The notes under the pieces: generated by a model
What the model was told of the DNA's origin: nothing
What the model saw: only the letters and a program-made list of their open reading frames with translations
Databases searched by the model: none
Translations under genes and position numbers: made by a program
DNA from: a virus
Virus record (IMG/VR): IMGVR_UViG_3300021375_000011
Location: 1-64,000 of that record
DNA length: 64,000 bases
Direction: 5' to 3' (one strand)
Part shown: piece after piece, positions 34,624 through 42,767 of the stretch
How positions within the stretch are numbered: the stretch's first letter is position 1
How the letters are laid out: the number at the start of each line of letters is the position of its first letter

Positions 34624-37600
34624 TAGGTTTGTACTCCTACGCTAACGCTGGTAAGAGTTTGGCCACTTGCTAATGCAATACGCACTAGTATATTATTTCC
34701 TGTTGCATTTGAACTGTTTGCACTTCCTAGTGTCATTGTGTACGCACTGCTCAAAGCACTGCCGGTTGGTATTACGTCTGCACCAGTTAATGCACATCCG
34801 TTTCCGCCGTTACCGCCATTGCCTGTGTCTGCACCTGGAACTCCAGCACCTGCGTACTGTGTAGTGCCTTCTACCCATCCATTGAGTGTACTTGCACTAT
34901 CAATAGCAGTTCCTGGACTAGCAATCCATAAGCCTGTAATACCAGTTGAACTGTTCAAAGTTATATCAAAGTTAGCAACTGTTGCTCGTCTAAAAGCAAA
35001 GGTAAGATACTGTGTGCCAGATCTATTTGTATTCAAATCTGGACCGGCTGGCAAGTATCCACTGCTTAAATTTGTTGTAAAATGTTTGACTGTTCCCCAA
35101 CGTACTATTGCTTCTGTTGTTCCTGCAACTGTGGCCGCACCTGTAAATGCGTTTGCGGTATAAAAGTTCGTTGCACTATTATAACTTGGAGTGTCTGCGG
35201 CACTGCCAAATCCTGTTACACGCTTTCCATCATCATCAAACACGCTTCCAAGTGCATCTGCTACTGGAATGTTTTCTTCGTCAAATCCAGTTAAACTTGC
35301 ACTATAAACCTGTATGTACTTGTTGGTAAGGTTAACAACACTACTTGAACCGTTAACATTGAACATTTGTGCATCAAGATAACCTACTGCTCTTGCACTT
35401 CCATTTATGCTGACAATAATAGCACCTAGTGTATATGCACTGCCTACGCCTGTACTAGCATTTGGAATACCACCGGTAAGATATGTTGGTGAACCATCAA
35501 TATCACCATATGTTTTTGTCTGTGTGTTAATAAGACTGCCCGATGTGCTTTCTGCAAGTGTTCCTGTTGTTGCCTGCCAAGGGTTAGTCATATTTCTATA
35601 TGTTTGTCCGACAAAGTTTGTTACTGTTAAACCCGTAATAGTAACTGCTGGTGATCCTGTGTTGTAATAAGGCACACCTGAAATATATCTATAGGTTCCT
35701 GCAGTGCTTTCTGCTATTGTTGCACTGCCTTGTCCAACAGTTGGCACACTGGTCATGTCATCTTTTACAAATCCAACTGTGTTCGTACCGCCGGCAGTTG
35801 AGTGTATTAGACTTGTATCATTGTATCCTACACTTATTCCGCTGGTTGCCTTTGATACACGTGCATCAAATACTTTTGCAAATCCTGTTGGATATGTGCT
35901 GGCACTGATTTCGTTGTGTGCATCACCGTCGTTAACCACAACCAAGTCTGTGTAAGTTCCTGCGCCATCTCCGCCAGCAGTAAATGTTACTGCTCCACTT
36001 GCACTATTGTTAAATGTTGCAGTTAGTGTTCCTGAAATTGCAGTGTTTGCATCAGTCACTGTGCTTGTAACAATTGGATCAGCAGTTGTGTAACGTGTTA
36101 CACTACTACCATTTGCAGGTATGTTGCCACTACTTCTATCAGTCGCTCCTGCCGCCAATAGTGGAGAAGTGCCTTGGCTACCTGTTGACATACTAAGTGT
36201 TTTTGAACTTAGTGCTCCAGGTGCAGCTGGATTGGCTTTTATTGTAATAAAATTTGTTTTTGTTTCTGTGTCAGTTTGTGCAATCGTATCTGGTGTACCT
36301 GATGACACCAATGCTACTGTAAAACTTGCTACACTACCATAACTGTTTGTTATGTTGGCCGCTCCTGGTGTACCTGCTCCGGTTGTGATATCACCAGTTG
36401 TGTTGCCATCTCCAAACGTAAAATTTGTTGTTGTAACGTTTTGACTTGTGTTTTGAAATGTAACTAATCCTCGATCAGTTTCTACTCCTGATCTATAGTC
36501 TGTAAACAAGTAACCGTCTTGTGCATCATCGCCTGTTCTATCACTGACTGTTACTAACGTACCTGTGAAGATACTGCGTATGTCTGGTTCAACTGCTATA
36601 GCAATGTTGGCAGCATTGAATGGACTGCTTGAGTGTCCTGTTAGAGTAGATAGTTGAACTGCATAAGTTGCGGTGGTACCAGCGGCTTGTTGTCCACTGC
36701 TCAATGCGAACGTATGATTTAGAGTTGATCCTGGATTACCCGCTACACCTGATTGTATATTGACAGTGTTTACATTACCATCGCCCCACGTCCATCTGTA
36801 TTTTTGACCACTACCAAATATCGCAGTTGTTCCAGGATCGGTAGCAGTACTGTTTGTAAATTGTACAACACCACCTGAAGTTGCTTCTTGGTTAACCACA
36901 CGAACTACGTTGGCACTTGATAGAGTTGTTTGTGGAGTAAACACACTTATAACAGTCGGTGCACTTGTTACTGATACAGGACTAGCACCAGCAGTATTTG
37001 ATACACCGGTAAGCACAATGTTGTATTGTGTGTCTCCACCTGTGTTGTTATATGTATTACTTACAGTTGTAAAATCTGTTGCCGGTTGTACGTTTGCACC
37101 TTGTCCCCAACTTAGATCAAAACTGGTTGTAACAAACTGACTTGTGTTTGTTATAGTTGCAGTAGCACCTGTGTCTATTGTGCTATCATCAAGTGTAAAA
37201 CTTGGTATAGGCGTTGGAGTAAACAATGTAATATAATTTGTTCTTGTAAAACTGTCAGCACTTCCTTTTGCACCAGCGGATATGTCACCTCCATGTGTTC
37301 CGTTTGTATTTTTAGCAGTAAAACTTACTGTAAATTGTCCACCAGAGGCATTGTTATATGTATGTGATGGATTTTGCGAAGTTGAAGTATTGCCATCACC
37401 AAAGTTCCATTCAAAACCATTTGCATTTCCAATAAATGTACCAGTGAAGTTCACAGTTGTTGGCGAAGGTCCGCTGGTTGGTGTGCCTACAAAACTTGCT
37501 TGTCCAACATATTTGTTATTTGCAATGTTTAAGGCAACTTGGTTGAGATCGTCGATACCAGTTGTTACCTTTGTTGTGGTTGTCCAACCGTCATATGCAA

Positions 37601-38009
37601 CGTCTGGTCCAGATATATTGCCATCAGCTGGTGTGCCAAGATTTATTGTATTACCTTGTACGGATGCTATGTTTGCACCAGTTGTCCAACTTAACGTGCC
37701 GCTACCGTTTGTTGTAAGTACCTGCCCATTGCTTCCGCCAGTGATTGTAACGGCAGTCATTGCACCTAAATTTACTGCACTGCCACTTAAATTTAACGTG
37801 CTTTCAGACGTCAATGCGTTTCCAGCAAGTGTCAGATTTGCAATTTTAGCCGTACCCGGAGCATGTAAAGGTTGTGCAGGTGTAGCCGTTCCAATACCCA
37901 CACGATTGTTGGTCACATCAATGAACAATGTGCTAGTGTCGACTGCTAGATTGGTTGTTCTTTCAAGATTGTCTGCGAGTGCTTTACCGGTGACTCTTGC
38001 AATGGCCAT
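34623..38009 (-). CDS. Giant fibre protein with PKD-like domains (1128 aa)
   Basis: After an N-terminal fibre module (MAIARVTGKALADNLERTTN, GGSNGQVLTTNGSGTLSW) the protein contains PKD-type immunoglobulin-like repeats: WNFGDGNTSTSQNPSHTY near residue 200, a looser FDLSWGQG near 300, WTWGDGNVNT near 425 and FTFGDGNTTGD near 555. PKD folds mediate binding to proteins or polysaccharides on cell surfaces. The C-terminal about 500 residues are Thr/Ser/Gly/Asn-rich with no motif. It has a late promoter 26 bases upstream (38042-38035). Likely receptor-binding. PKD in phage fibres is known but not common. Confidence 0.85.
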   Translation of the reverse strand: MAIARVTGKALADNLERTTNLAVDTSTLFIDVTNNRVGIGTATPAQPLHAPGTAKIANLTLAGNALTSESTLNLSGSAVNLGAMTAVTITGGSNGQVLTTNGSGTLSWTTGANIASVQGNTINLGTPADGNISGPDVAYDGWTTTTKVTTGIDDLNQVALNIANNKYVGQASFVGTPTSGPSPTTVNFTGTFIGNANGFEWNFGDGNTSTSQNPSHTYNNASGGQFTVSFTAKNTNGTHGGDISAGAKGSADSFTRTNYITLFTPTPIPSFTLDDSTIDTGATATITNTSQFVTTSFDLSWGQGANVQPATDFTTVSNTYNNTGGDTQYNIVLTGVSNTAGASPVSVTSAPTVISVFTPQTTLSSANVVRVVNQEATSGGVVQFTNSTATDPGTTAIFGSGQKYRWTWGDGNVNTVNIQSGVAGNPGSTLNHTFALSSGQQAAGTTATYAVQLSTLTGHSSSPFNAANIAIAVEPDIRSIFTGTLVTVSDRTGDDAQDGYLFTDYRSGVETDRGLVTFQNTSQNVTTTNFTFGDGNTTGDITTGAGTPGAANITNSYGSVASFTVALVSSGTPDTIAQTDTETKTNFITIKANPAAPGALSSKTLSMSTGSQGTSPLLAAGATDRSSGNIPANGSSVTRYTTADPIVTSTVTDANTAISGTLTATFNNSASGAVTFTAGGDGAGTYTDLVVVNDGDAHNEISASTYPTGFAKVFDARVSKATSGISVGYNDTSLIHSTAGGTNTVGFVKDDMTSVPTVGQGSATIAESTAGTYRYISGVPYYNTGSPAVTITGLTVTNFVGQTYRNMTNPWQATTGTLAESTSGSLINTQTKTYGDIDGSPTYLTGGIPNASTGVGSAYTLGAIIVSINGSARAVGYLDAQMFNVNGSSSVVNLTNKYIQVYSASLTGFDEENIPVADALGSVFDDDGKRVTGFGSAADTPSYNSATNFYTANAFTGAATVAGTTEAIVRWGTVKHFTTNLSSGYLPAGPDLNTNRSGTQYLTFAFRRATVANFDITLNSSTGITGLWIASPGTAIDSASTLNGWVEGTTQYAGAGVPGADTGNGGNGGNGCALTGADVIPTGSALSSAYTMTLGSANSSNATGNNILVRIALASGQTLTSVSVGVQT

Positions 38010-38034
38010 TAATTACTATCCTTAAACTTTGCAG

Positions 38035-38042
38035 TATTTATC
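38035..38042 (-). promoter_or_regulatory. Late promoter box (1128 aa fibre gene)
   Basis: GATAAATACTG on the minus strand, 26 bases before the ATG. Confidence 0.65.
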
Positions 38043-38049
38043 GCAGTTG

Positions 38050-38463
38050 TTAAGGCGTGTTGCCAACACCGTGTATTACGTTGATAGGTTCAGCGGCTAA
38101 TGGTGCAGAACTAAAGGTAATGTCGTTGCCACTGCCTGTAATGGTATAAACACCAGTTGGTTGTTGGTAGATATTTGAAACAAAAACAATTACCTGATCG
38201 GCTGCACTTGCGGCAGTGCTTAGTGTAAATGTAAGTGTTGAGTTGTCGCCAGTGAAACTGTCTACAGTTATGTTGGCTTCACCCGAGTTTGCTATTGCAG
38301 TATATTGTGAGCCATTAAAAAATTCTAAATTGTTATTGCTGGTGTTATATCTAAAAACGCCAAATACTGGATTTGCAGGACGTTCAGCAGTAGTCCCGCC
38401 GGGAACAACAACTCCAGCTTCTCCACTTTGGATTATTCTATTTTTTAGAAATGTGCCTGCCAT
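38050..38463 (-). CDS. Small fibre-module protein (137 aa)
   Basis: Starts MAGTFLKNRIIQSGEAGVVV. The C-terminal about 80 residues form the same GDNSTLTFTLSTAASAADQV ... ITFSSAPLAAEPINVIHG module found within the 422 aa and 1066 aa fibres. The N-terminal piece AERPANPVFGVFRYNTSNNN also recurs in these fibres (AQRPTTPTAGDLRFNT). It can be seen as a free-standing copy of a fibre building block or as an attachment adaptor. Ends two bases before the next gene. Confidence 0.78.
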   Translation of the reverse strand: MAGTFLKNRIIQSGEAGVVVPGGTTAERPANPVFGVFRYNTSNNNLEFFNGSQYTAIANSGEANITVDSFTGDNSTLTFTLSTAASAADQVIVFVSNIYQQPTGVYTITGSGNDITFSSAPLAAEPINVIHGVGNTP

Positions 38464-38464
38464 C

Positions 38465-38779
38465 CTAGATAGCCGTAAATGATACTACTGAATTTATTCC
38501 AGAGGCTGAACTCGCAATAACTTGAATTGTATCGCCATTTGCAAGCAGTAGTTTTTCGCCACCTGTGTATAATTGATAACTGTCAGTGGCTGCAATACTC
38601 AGTGTTTTTGCAACTAAGTTTGTTGTGGTTAAACTATCTCCGCTTGGTATTACATGAATATCAACAGTTAATGCACCAGCAGTTTCATTTGTTAATTGCA
38701 TATAAGTGATTGCAGTATTGTTGGTACTTGTGTATACTGTTGTGGCACTGTTTGATACGGCAGTTGTTTGTATTGTCAT
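38465..38779 (-). CDS. Small beta-rich virion protein (104 aa)
   Basis: MTIQTTAVSNSATTVYTSTN with regular beta-strand pattern (VDIHVIPSGDSLTTTNLVAK, YQLYTGGEKLLLANGDTIQV). Looks like a small beta-sandwich as in decoration or neck/tail attachment proteins. It lies within the fibre operon, nine bases from the 212 aa gene. No family is recognised. Confidence 0.76.
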   Translation of the reverse strand: MTIQTTAVSNSATTVYTSTNNTAITYMQLTNETAGALTVDIHVIPSGDSLTTTNLVAKTLSIAATDSYQLYTGGEKLLLANGDTIQVIASSASGINSVVSFTAI

Positions 38780-38788
38780 TTGTTTTCC

Positions 38789-39427
38789 TTAAAATATAAT
38801 TCCAAAAACAATAGCCTTGCTTTTGCTTACTAGTTCATCTGTTGTTGTATCGTCTACAAAGTAAACGCCTGTTCCGCCACTTCCAGCAATCCCGCCATGT
38901 AACACCGTGGTATTTGTTACTGCACCTGGAGCGGCACTGTCTTTGAGTTGTAATCCTGTGCTGATATTTACATTTCCGGTTAGGTTCAACTGACTAGTGT
39001 CTGTAAATGTCATATTTGCACTAGCACCAAATGCACCCGAATTGTTGAACTGTACTTGTGTATTTGCTCCTGCAACTGATCCAGATACAGCAGTTCCAAT
39101 TTCACTCCAAGTACCAGTTTCACCAGTGCTACCTGTGCTTGTGCTTAGTTCCCATTTATTGTCATTGGTATTATAACGAATGCCAGCAAATGTTGTAGCT
39201 GTTTTATGTGTTAACAATCCAGCATTACTTGCATAAGTTGAAGTGTTACTCATGTTAACCATAACAAAAGGATCTTTTACATCCAATTGTTCTGTATTGA
39301 TATATGTAACGTTACCGTTGACAGTTAGGTTACCGTCAATTTCTGTGTTACTGGCAATATGAACCATATCAGTCGCATTTATGGTTTCAATATAATAGTC
39401 GCCGTCAATTCTTTTCTTTGTGTTCAT
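38789..39427 (-). CDS. Fibre-module protein (212 aa)
   Basis: MNTKKRIDGDYYIETINATD, then GNLTVNGNVTYINTEQLDVK and AGLLTHKTATTFAGIRYNTN: the pattern seen at the start of shaft domains of phage fibres. The end KSKAIVFGIIF is short and hydrophobic. It is coupled by ATGA to the 195 aa sugar-type gene and has a late-like box inside that gene's 3' end (39451-39444). Probably an adaptor or short fibre. Confidence 0.78.
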   Translation of the reverse strand: MNTKKRIDGDYYIETINATDMVHIASNTEIDGNLTVNGNVTYINTEQLDVKDPFVMVNMSNTSTYASNAGLLTHKTATTFAGIRYNTNDNKWELSTSTGSTGETGTWSEIGTAVSGSVAGANTQVQFNNSGAFGASANMTFTDTSQLNLTGNVNISTGLQLKDSAAPGAVTNTTVLHGGIAGSGGTGVYFVDDTTTDELVSKSKAIVFGIIF

Positions 39428-40011
39428 AATGGGCCTCTAGCAGTATTTACCATCTCTAGAAAGCTCTGCATACTGATTATTTTCATGTTGTTAATTTTAC
39501 CAAACTGTTTTACAAATGCACTTTCTACGCCCTCTACTCTATAAAACTGTCTGTTTGGATAGTCTTCTGTAAGTTTTACAAGTTGATTTATCCAGTTGCC
39601 AGCGTATGTTGGTGGATCAAGTTCTTTTTTATAAAACTGTGTATCAACATAAACATTATTAAACATTCCGTTTGTTGTGCCTAAATCCATGCCAATTAGA
39701 TAAATGTCACTGTGTCCATCAATACATGCAAGAGCTGCCGCATTTGGTCCGCTACTAAATCCTTTGTATTCGTTAGTTAAATGCTTACCACCTAAATCAA
39801 CTATAGGTTTGCGTGTGTGAAATCTATGCTTTTGTGCATAGCCACTTTGTTGAATACTATCTGCAATTGGTCTATCTGTTGCAACTAAGCAATCTGGAGT
39901 AAAGGTTTTGCATAACCAATTGCATCCATAGGTAGCACCCAATGGCGATAACTTTGTCAAATCAACCGACAGTCTACTTTTGCCATTTCCTAGAATAAAT
40001 GCAGTACTCAT
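39424..40011 (-). CDS. Glycosyltransferase- or sugar-processing-like protein B (195 aa)
   Basis: Related to the 229 aa protein at 26992-27681: FILGNGKSRLSVDL near the start and LACIDGHSDIYLIGMD in the middle, with a ...GAT YGCNW and DCLVATDRP pair typical of Rossmann-type nucleotide-sugar or DUF115-like proteins. The ATG at 40011 follows a terminator's T-run directly and there is no Shine-Dalgarno sequence; an in-frame TGA at 40021-40023 rules out an upstream start. The gene leads the fibre operon, so modification of fibre or host glycan is a reasonable inference. Confidence 0.78.
   Translation of the reverse strand: MSTAFILGNGKSRLSVDLTKLSPLGATYGCNWLCKTFTPDCLVATDRPIADSIQQSGYAQKHRFHTRKPIVDLGGKHLTNEYKGFSSGPNAAALACIDGHSDIYLIGMDLGTTNGMFNNVYVDTQFYKKELDPPTYAGNWINQLVKLTEDYPNRQFYRVEGVESAFVKQFGKINNMKIISMQSFLEMVNTARGPL
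39444..39451 (-). promoter_or_regulatory. Late promoter-like box (212 aa gene)
   Basis: GGTAAATACTG on the minus strand, 17 bases before the ATG of the 212 aa gene, inside the upstream coding region. Confidence 0.5.
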
Positions 40012-40046
40012 AAAAAACCCTCACTGTACTTAATACAGTAAGGGTT
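40012..40046 (-). terminator. Strong terminator between the 231 aa and 195 aa genes
   Basis: Stem AACCCTTACTGTA/TACAGTGAGGGTT (12 of 13 pairs plus one G-T type mismatch, loop TTAAG) and a run of six Ts on the minus strand, ending one base before the ATG of the 195 aa gene. Confidence 0.85.
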
Positions 40047-40067
40047 TGGTTAGTTAAAAAGTAACTA

Positions 40068-40763
40068 TTAACCTAGTGAAGCATTCTCAATTTGTACTAG
40101 ATCACGTGTGTTTGGTGATGCAGATGAACCTGATCCACCAATAACAACTGTGTCATCTAGTTGATTAAAAAAGTTTAACAACACTACACCACCTGAAAAA
40201 GATATCCCGTGTTTGTTACTAAAACGCTTTAGACGAACTGCTGATGATCCAATATCAGTATATGACACTGTCATATCACCTACTGCAAGAGCTGAATCGT
40301 TAACATTTGCTAATGTGCATATTCCACATTCAGCAACAGTTCCTGATGAACCAGCAGCCGAAGCAGCTTCTACAGTAAAAATAGCTCCGTTTGAGACAAA
40401 TCCGTCTCCGGGCATTCCCATCGCATTCCAATCAGTATCACCAACTGACACAATTCTTACTATGCTACCAACTACTGCGTTTGCAGGGTCAATTGCACTT
40501 GCGTCTAGTCTTGACACAAGATACTTTGACGCACCTTTTTGTCTTACTATAAAACCGTCACCTTCAGCAGTAATACTTCCGCCACCTGGTCTAATTCTTG
40601 TTGTTGTTACTGGAAAGTCATAGTCACTTGTACTAATGTTTCCACCAACTACACCATAGAACAATTCTCCTGCTGGAGTTGGCGTCATTCCAATTAACGG
40701 TCCTGGATTGTTAAATCCAGCATCCTGTGTATCGGATATTTTTATTTTTAACGGTCTTCCCAT
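40068..40763 (-). CDS. Probable head decoration or capsid-associated protein (231 aa)
   Basis: MGRPLKIKISDTQDAGFNNP, then beta-rich and Gly-rich (GGGSITAEGDGFIVRQKGAS), a segment SVGDTDWNAMGMPGDGFVSN and a final VVLLNFFNQLDDTVVIGGSG. MGRPL-type starts and the TDWNAMG segment recur in virion proteins of marine T4-like phages located just after gp23. Its late promoter (TATAAATA, 40846-40839) and terminator make a single strong transcription unit, as expected for a high-copy decoration protein. Function inferred from this. Confidence 0.75.
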   Translation of the reverse strand: MGRPLKIKISDTQDAGFNNPGPLIGMTPTPAGELFYGVVGGNISTSDYDFPVTTTRIRPGGGSITAEGDGFIVRQKGASKYLVSRLDASAIDPANAVVGSIVRIVSVGDTDWNAMGMPGDGFVSNGAIFTVEAASAAGSSGTVAECGICTLANVNDSALAVGDMTVSYTDIGSSAVRLKRFSNKHGISFSGGVVLLNFFNQLDDTVVIGGSGSSASPNTRDLVQIENASLG

Positions 40764-40785
40764 TTGTTTTCTCCTTATAAAGTTC

Positions 40786-40799
40786 CCGTTCTAGCGGGT
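40786..40799 (-). other. Leader hairpin before the 231 aa gene
   Basis: CCCGCTAGAACGGG on the minus strand (CCCG/CGGG) in the 5' leader, upstream of AAGGAGAA. May stabilise the message; short and weak. Confidence 0.35.
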
Positions 40800-40824
40800 A
40801 CGCAGTTGTGTCTGCATAAACACA

Positions 40825-41496
40825 TTATTGTGCAACTGTATTTATAGGATCAAACGTTTTACGCCAGTCTGTACCACGTATTCGATCGACTTTATCAAAT
40901 TGTTCAAGAGTTGTACCTGCATAGTTATAAGATATGTAATGGTCTTCTGGAAGTGTTACCTTTGCCCAGTCCACTACATGTTTATGTGTATGTCTGTTTA
41001 GATGTGATATTGTAATGTTAACTGCAAAGTCTACACTTTCAGGCGCATTTTGCACAATCCATTTTACATTACTATCAACTTTAGTCCATTTTGCTGGCCA
41101 ACGAAGATATTCAAAGTGTTCTCCAACTCCGTCAATGCTGAAACAGATGGATATACGTTTATAATACGAACATGTATTTAGAAACTCTAAACTTGGTTTC
41201 ACTGTGCCGTTAAAGTGTATGTGAAATCTCATATCCGTGTTTTTAAATTTTTCTAATACCTCATGTGTCGATTTGTGTAGTATTGGCTCGCCGCCGCCAA
41301 TTATAATGTGTTTGAGACCGGTAAAGTCTAAATCATCAACTGTTTGATTAAAGGCATACGACTCAACAGGCAATTTTTTTAATGCTTGCCAACGTGTACT
41401 GGCATGTTCGTCGCAAGTTGAACAAGCAAGATTACAAATTTTGCCAGGATCAAATGTTGCACATGTAGGATCTTTTGAGTTTATGTTCAGTATCAT
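40825..41496 (-). CDS. Radical SAM enzyme, short twitch-type (223 aa)
   Basis: CNLACSTC (C21, C25, C28) is the radical SAM cluster motif, with GGGEPI as the next glycine motif and RISICFSIDGVGEHFEYLRW as the strand-loop region. VGWSMSFDNIGKRFEYVRWG in the 391 aa enzyme is clearly related, so the two are paralogues, but this one lacks the N-terminal cysteine domain. The gene has its own perfect late promoter placed just after the gp23 terminator. Radical SAM chemistry late in infection and next to the capsid gene suggests virion protein modification; substrate unknown. Confidence 0.88.
   Translation of the reverse strand: MILNINSKDPTCATFDPGKICNLACSTCDEHASTRWQALKKLPVESYAFNQTVDDLDFTGLKHIIIGGGEPILHKSTHEVLEKFKNTDMRFHIHFNGTVKPSLEFLNTCSYYKRISICFSIDGVGEHFEYLRWPAKWTKVDSNVKWIVQNAPESVDFAVNITISHLNRHTHKHVVDWAKVTLPEDHYISYNYAGTTLEQFDKVDRIRGTDWRKTFDPINTVAQ
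40839..40846 (-). promoter_or_regulatory. Late promoter box (231 aa gene)
   Basis: Exact TATAAATACAG on the minus strand, inside the 3' end of the radical SAM gene, 76 bases before the ATG. Confidence 0.75.
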
Positions 41497-41500
41497 GATG

Positions 41501-41508
41501 TATTTATA
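41501..41508 (-). promoter_or_regulatory. Late promoter box (radical SAM gene)
   Basis: Exact TATAAATAC on the minus strand only five bases before the ATG at 41496; the transcript would start at or inside the start codon unless an upstream message is used. Confidence 0.65.
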
Positions 41509-41511
41509 GTC

Positions 41512-41541
41512 AAAAAAATAGCACCCGAAGGTGCTATTTTT
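41512..41541 (-). terminator. Rho-independent terminator after gp23
   Basis: Stem AAATAGCACC/GGTGCTATTT with TTCG tetraloop and seven Ts on the minus strand. Core identical to the hairpin at 29960-29986. Confidence 0.88.
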
Positions 41542-41559
41542 AATAAAGTTAAGTGTATA

Positions 41560-42747
41560 TTATGAGAATGATAAGTTGCTAACTGCAATTTCACCCACAT
41601 AGTCACCGGCATTACCAAATGAACTTGCAGTGTTTGATAACTCGATATATCCATATCTAGTCATGAAACTTACTACTGGCTCAAATGTTGACGGATCTAA
41701 TACAACGCCAGAACTCATTAGCGGTACGTATGGACAGTAGAATGCTGGAGCGTCAGTTTCTGATGCACCTTTGTATCCTACTAATACTGCTTGAGCGTCT
41801 GATGCATATGAATCACAGAATACTCTCATTGTACCGTTTAATGTACCTACAAACTTTGTGTTTGTTGGTGCTTCAAAAGTACCTTCTGTTGTTCTAGCAA
41901 ATGCTGAAGTTGTAGCTGATTGTAACACTGTTAATGAAGCTGGTGAAACAACTGCATAGTTACCTGCACCACGTCTTGTACGTTGTGCAATTAAGTTAGC
42001 TGTTCTGTTTATTAACACTGCTAAAGCGGCATGCTCATCACCAACGAAAGTAGCAGTACCTGATACTGCAGCCTGGTTGTATGTGAATTCAGTTGCGGCT
42101 AATGTACGTAGAGATAATAGAATCTCTTGATCGATCTCAGCAGTAATCTCTTGAGCTAATGCTGCCATGATTTCTGCTTCTACATCGATACCGTGCATTG
42201 CTTGTGCATCTTGAGCTGCTTCAAAAGTCCAACGAGCTGACAATTTACGTGTCTTTGCTTCTACAGGTTGCTTTAAGATCTGTACAGAAATTTTGTTACC
42301 TGCTGTACCTTCAAGTACTGCTGTGTTTCCACCACCGTAACCAGTTGCGGTTCCAGCGTTGTTAGAATATGCAGTTGCAATCTTGAATGGTGATAATGCT
42401 TCTTCGCCAGCAGTTGTTGATGTTGCGGCTAGGGAGTTATCAGTCATTGAGTCTGCATAACGTACTCTAAGTGTGTGAATTTGACCAACTGGTCCAGTCA
42501 TAGGCTGAACACCAACTAATTCGTTAGCAATAACAGTAGGCATAACCCTTCTTATTACAGGTAAAATAACTCTGTTTAGAGTTGCAATGTTACCTGATGC
42601 AGTTGATCCCGCTGTTGCGTTCTCAGCTAAGTGTTTGCGAGTGTTTTCTAAGATAACACCCATTGTTGAGCGACGAGCACCTTGTAATCCTTCTAGGAGG
42701 GCTTCTTTGGTCTCACCCCAACGGCTTTCTAGTAGTTCTTGTGACAT
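41560..42747 (-). CDS. 23: Major capsid protein gp23
   Basis: The 395-residue product contains LNRVILPVIRRVMPTVIANE, VGVQPMTGPVGQIHTLRVRY, QPVEAKTRKLSARWTFEAAQ and QEITAEIDQEILLSLRTLAA, all hallmarks of T4-type capsid protein. A gp21 cleavage site is probable at LAE/NATAG near residue 42. It is shorter than T4 gp23 (521 aa), as usual for the marine branch. It follows gp22 by 20 bases and ends at a strong terminator, consistent with highest late expression. Confidence 0.96.
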   Translation of the reverse strand: MSQELLESRWGETKEALLEGLQGARRSTMGVILENTRKHLAENATAGSTASGNIATLNRVILPVIRRVMPTVIANELVGVQPMTGPVGQIHTLRVRYADSMTDNSLAATSTTAGEEALSPFKIATAYSNNAGTATGYGGGNTAVLEGTAGNKISVQILKQPVEAKTRKLSARWTFEAAQDAQAMHGIDVEAEIMAALAQEITAEIDQEILLSLRTLAATEFTYNQAAVSGTATFVGDEHAALAVLINRTANLIAQRTRRGAGNYAVVSPASLTVLQSATTSAFARTTEGTFEAPTNTKFVGTLNGTMRVFCDSYASDAQAVLVGYKGASETDAPAFYCPYVPLMSSGVVLDPSTFEPVVSFMTRYGYIELSNTASSFGNAGDYVGEIAVSNLSFS

Positions 42748-42767
42748 TTATATGTCTCCTTTTTAGT

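Noticed and set aside
30005-38009. CRISPR-like repeat array in the fibre region
   Set aside because: The repeats are codon-phased coding modules of variable length and not short direct repeats with unique spacers.
37282-38025. 247 aa plus-strand frame antisense to the PKD fibre
   Set aside because: Same composition effect; it ends inside the promoter region of the real gene and shows no motif.
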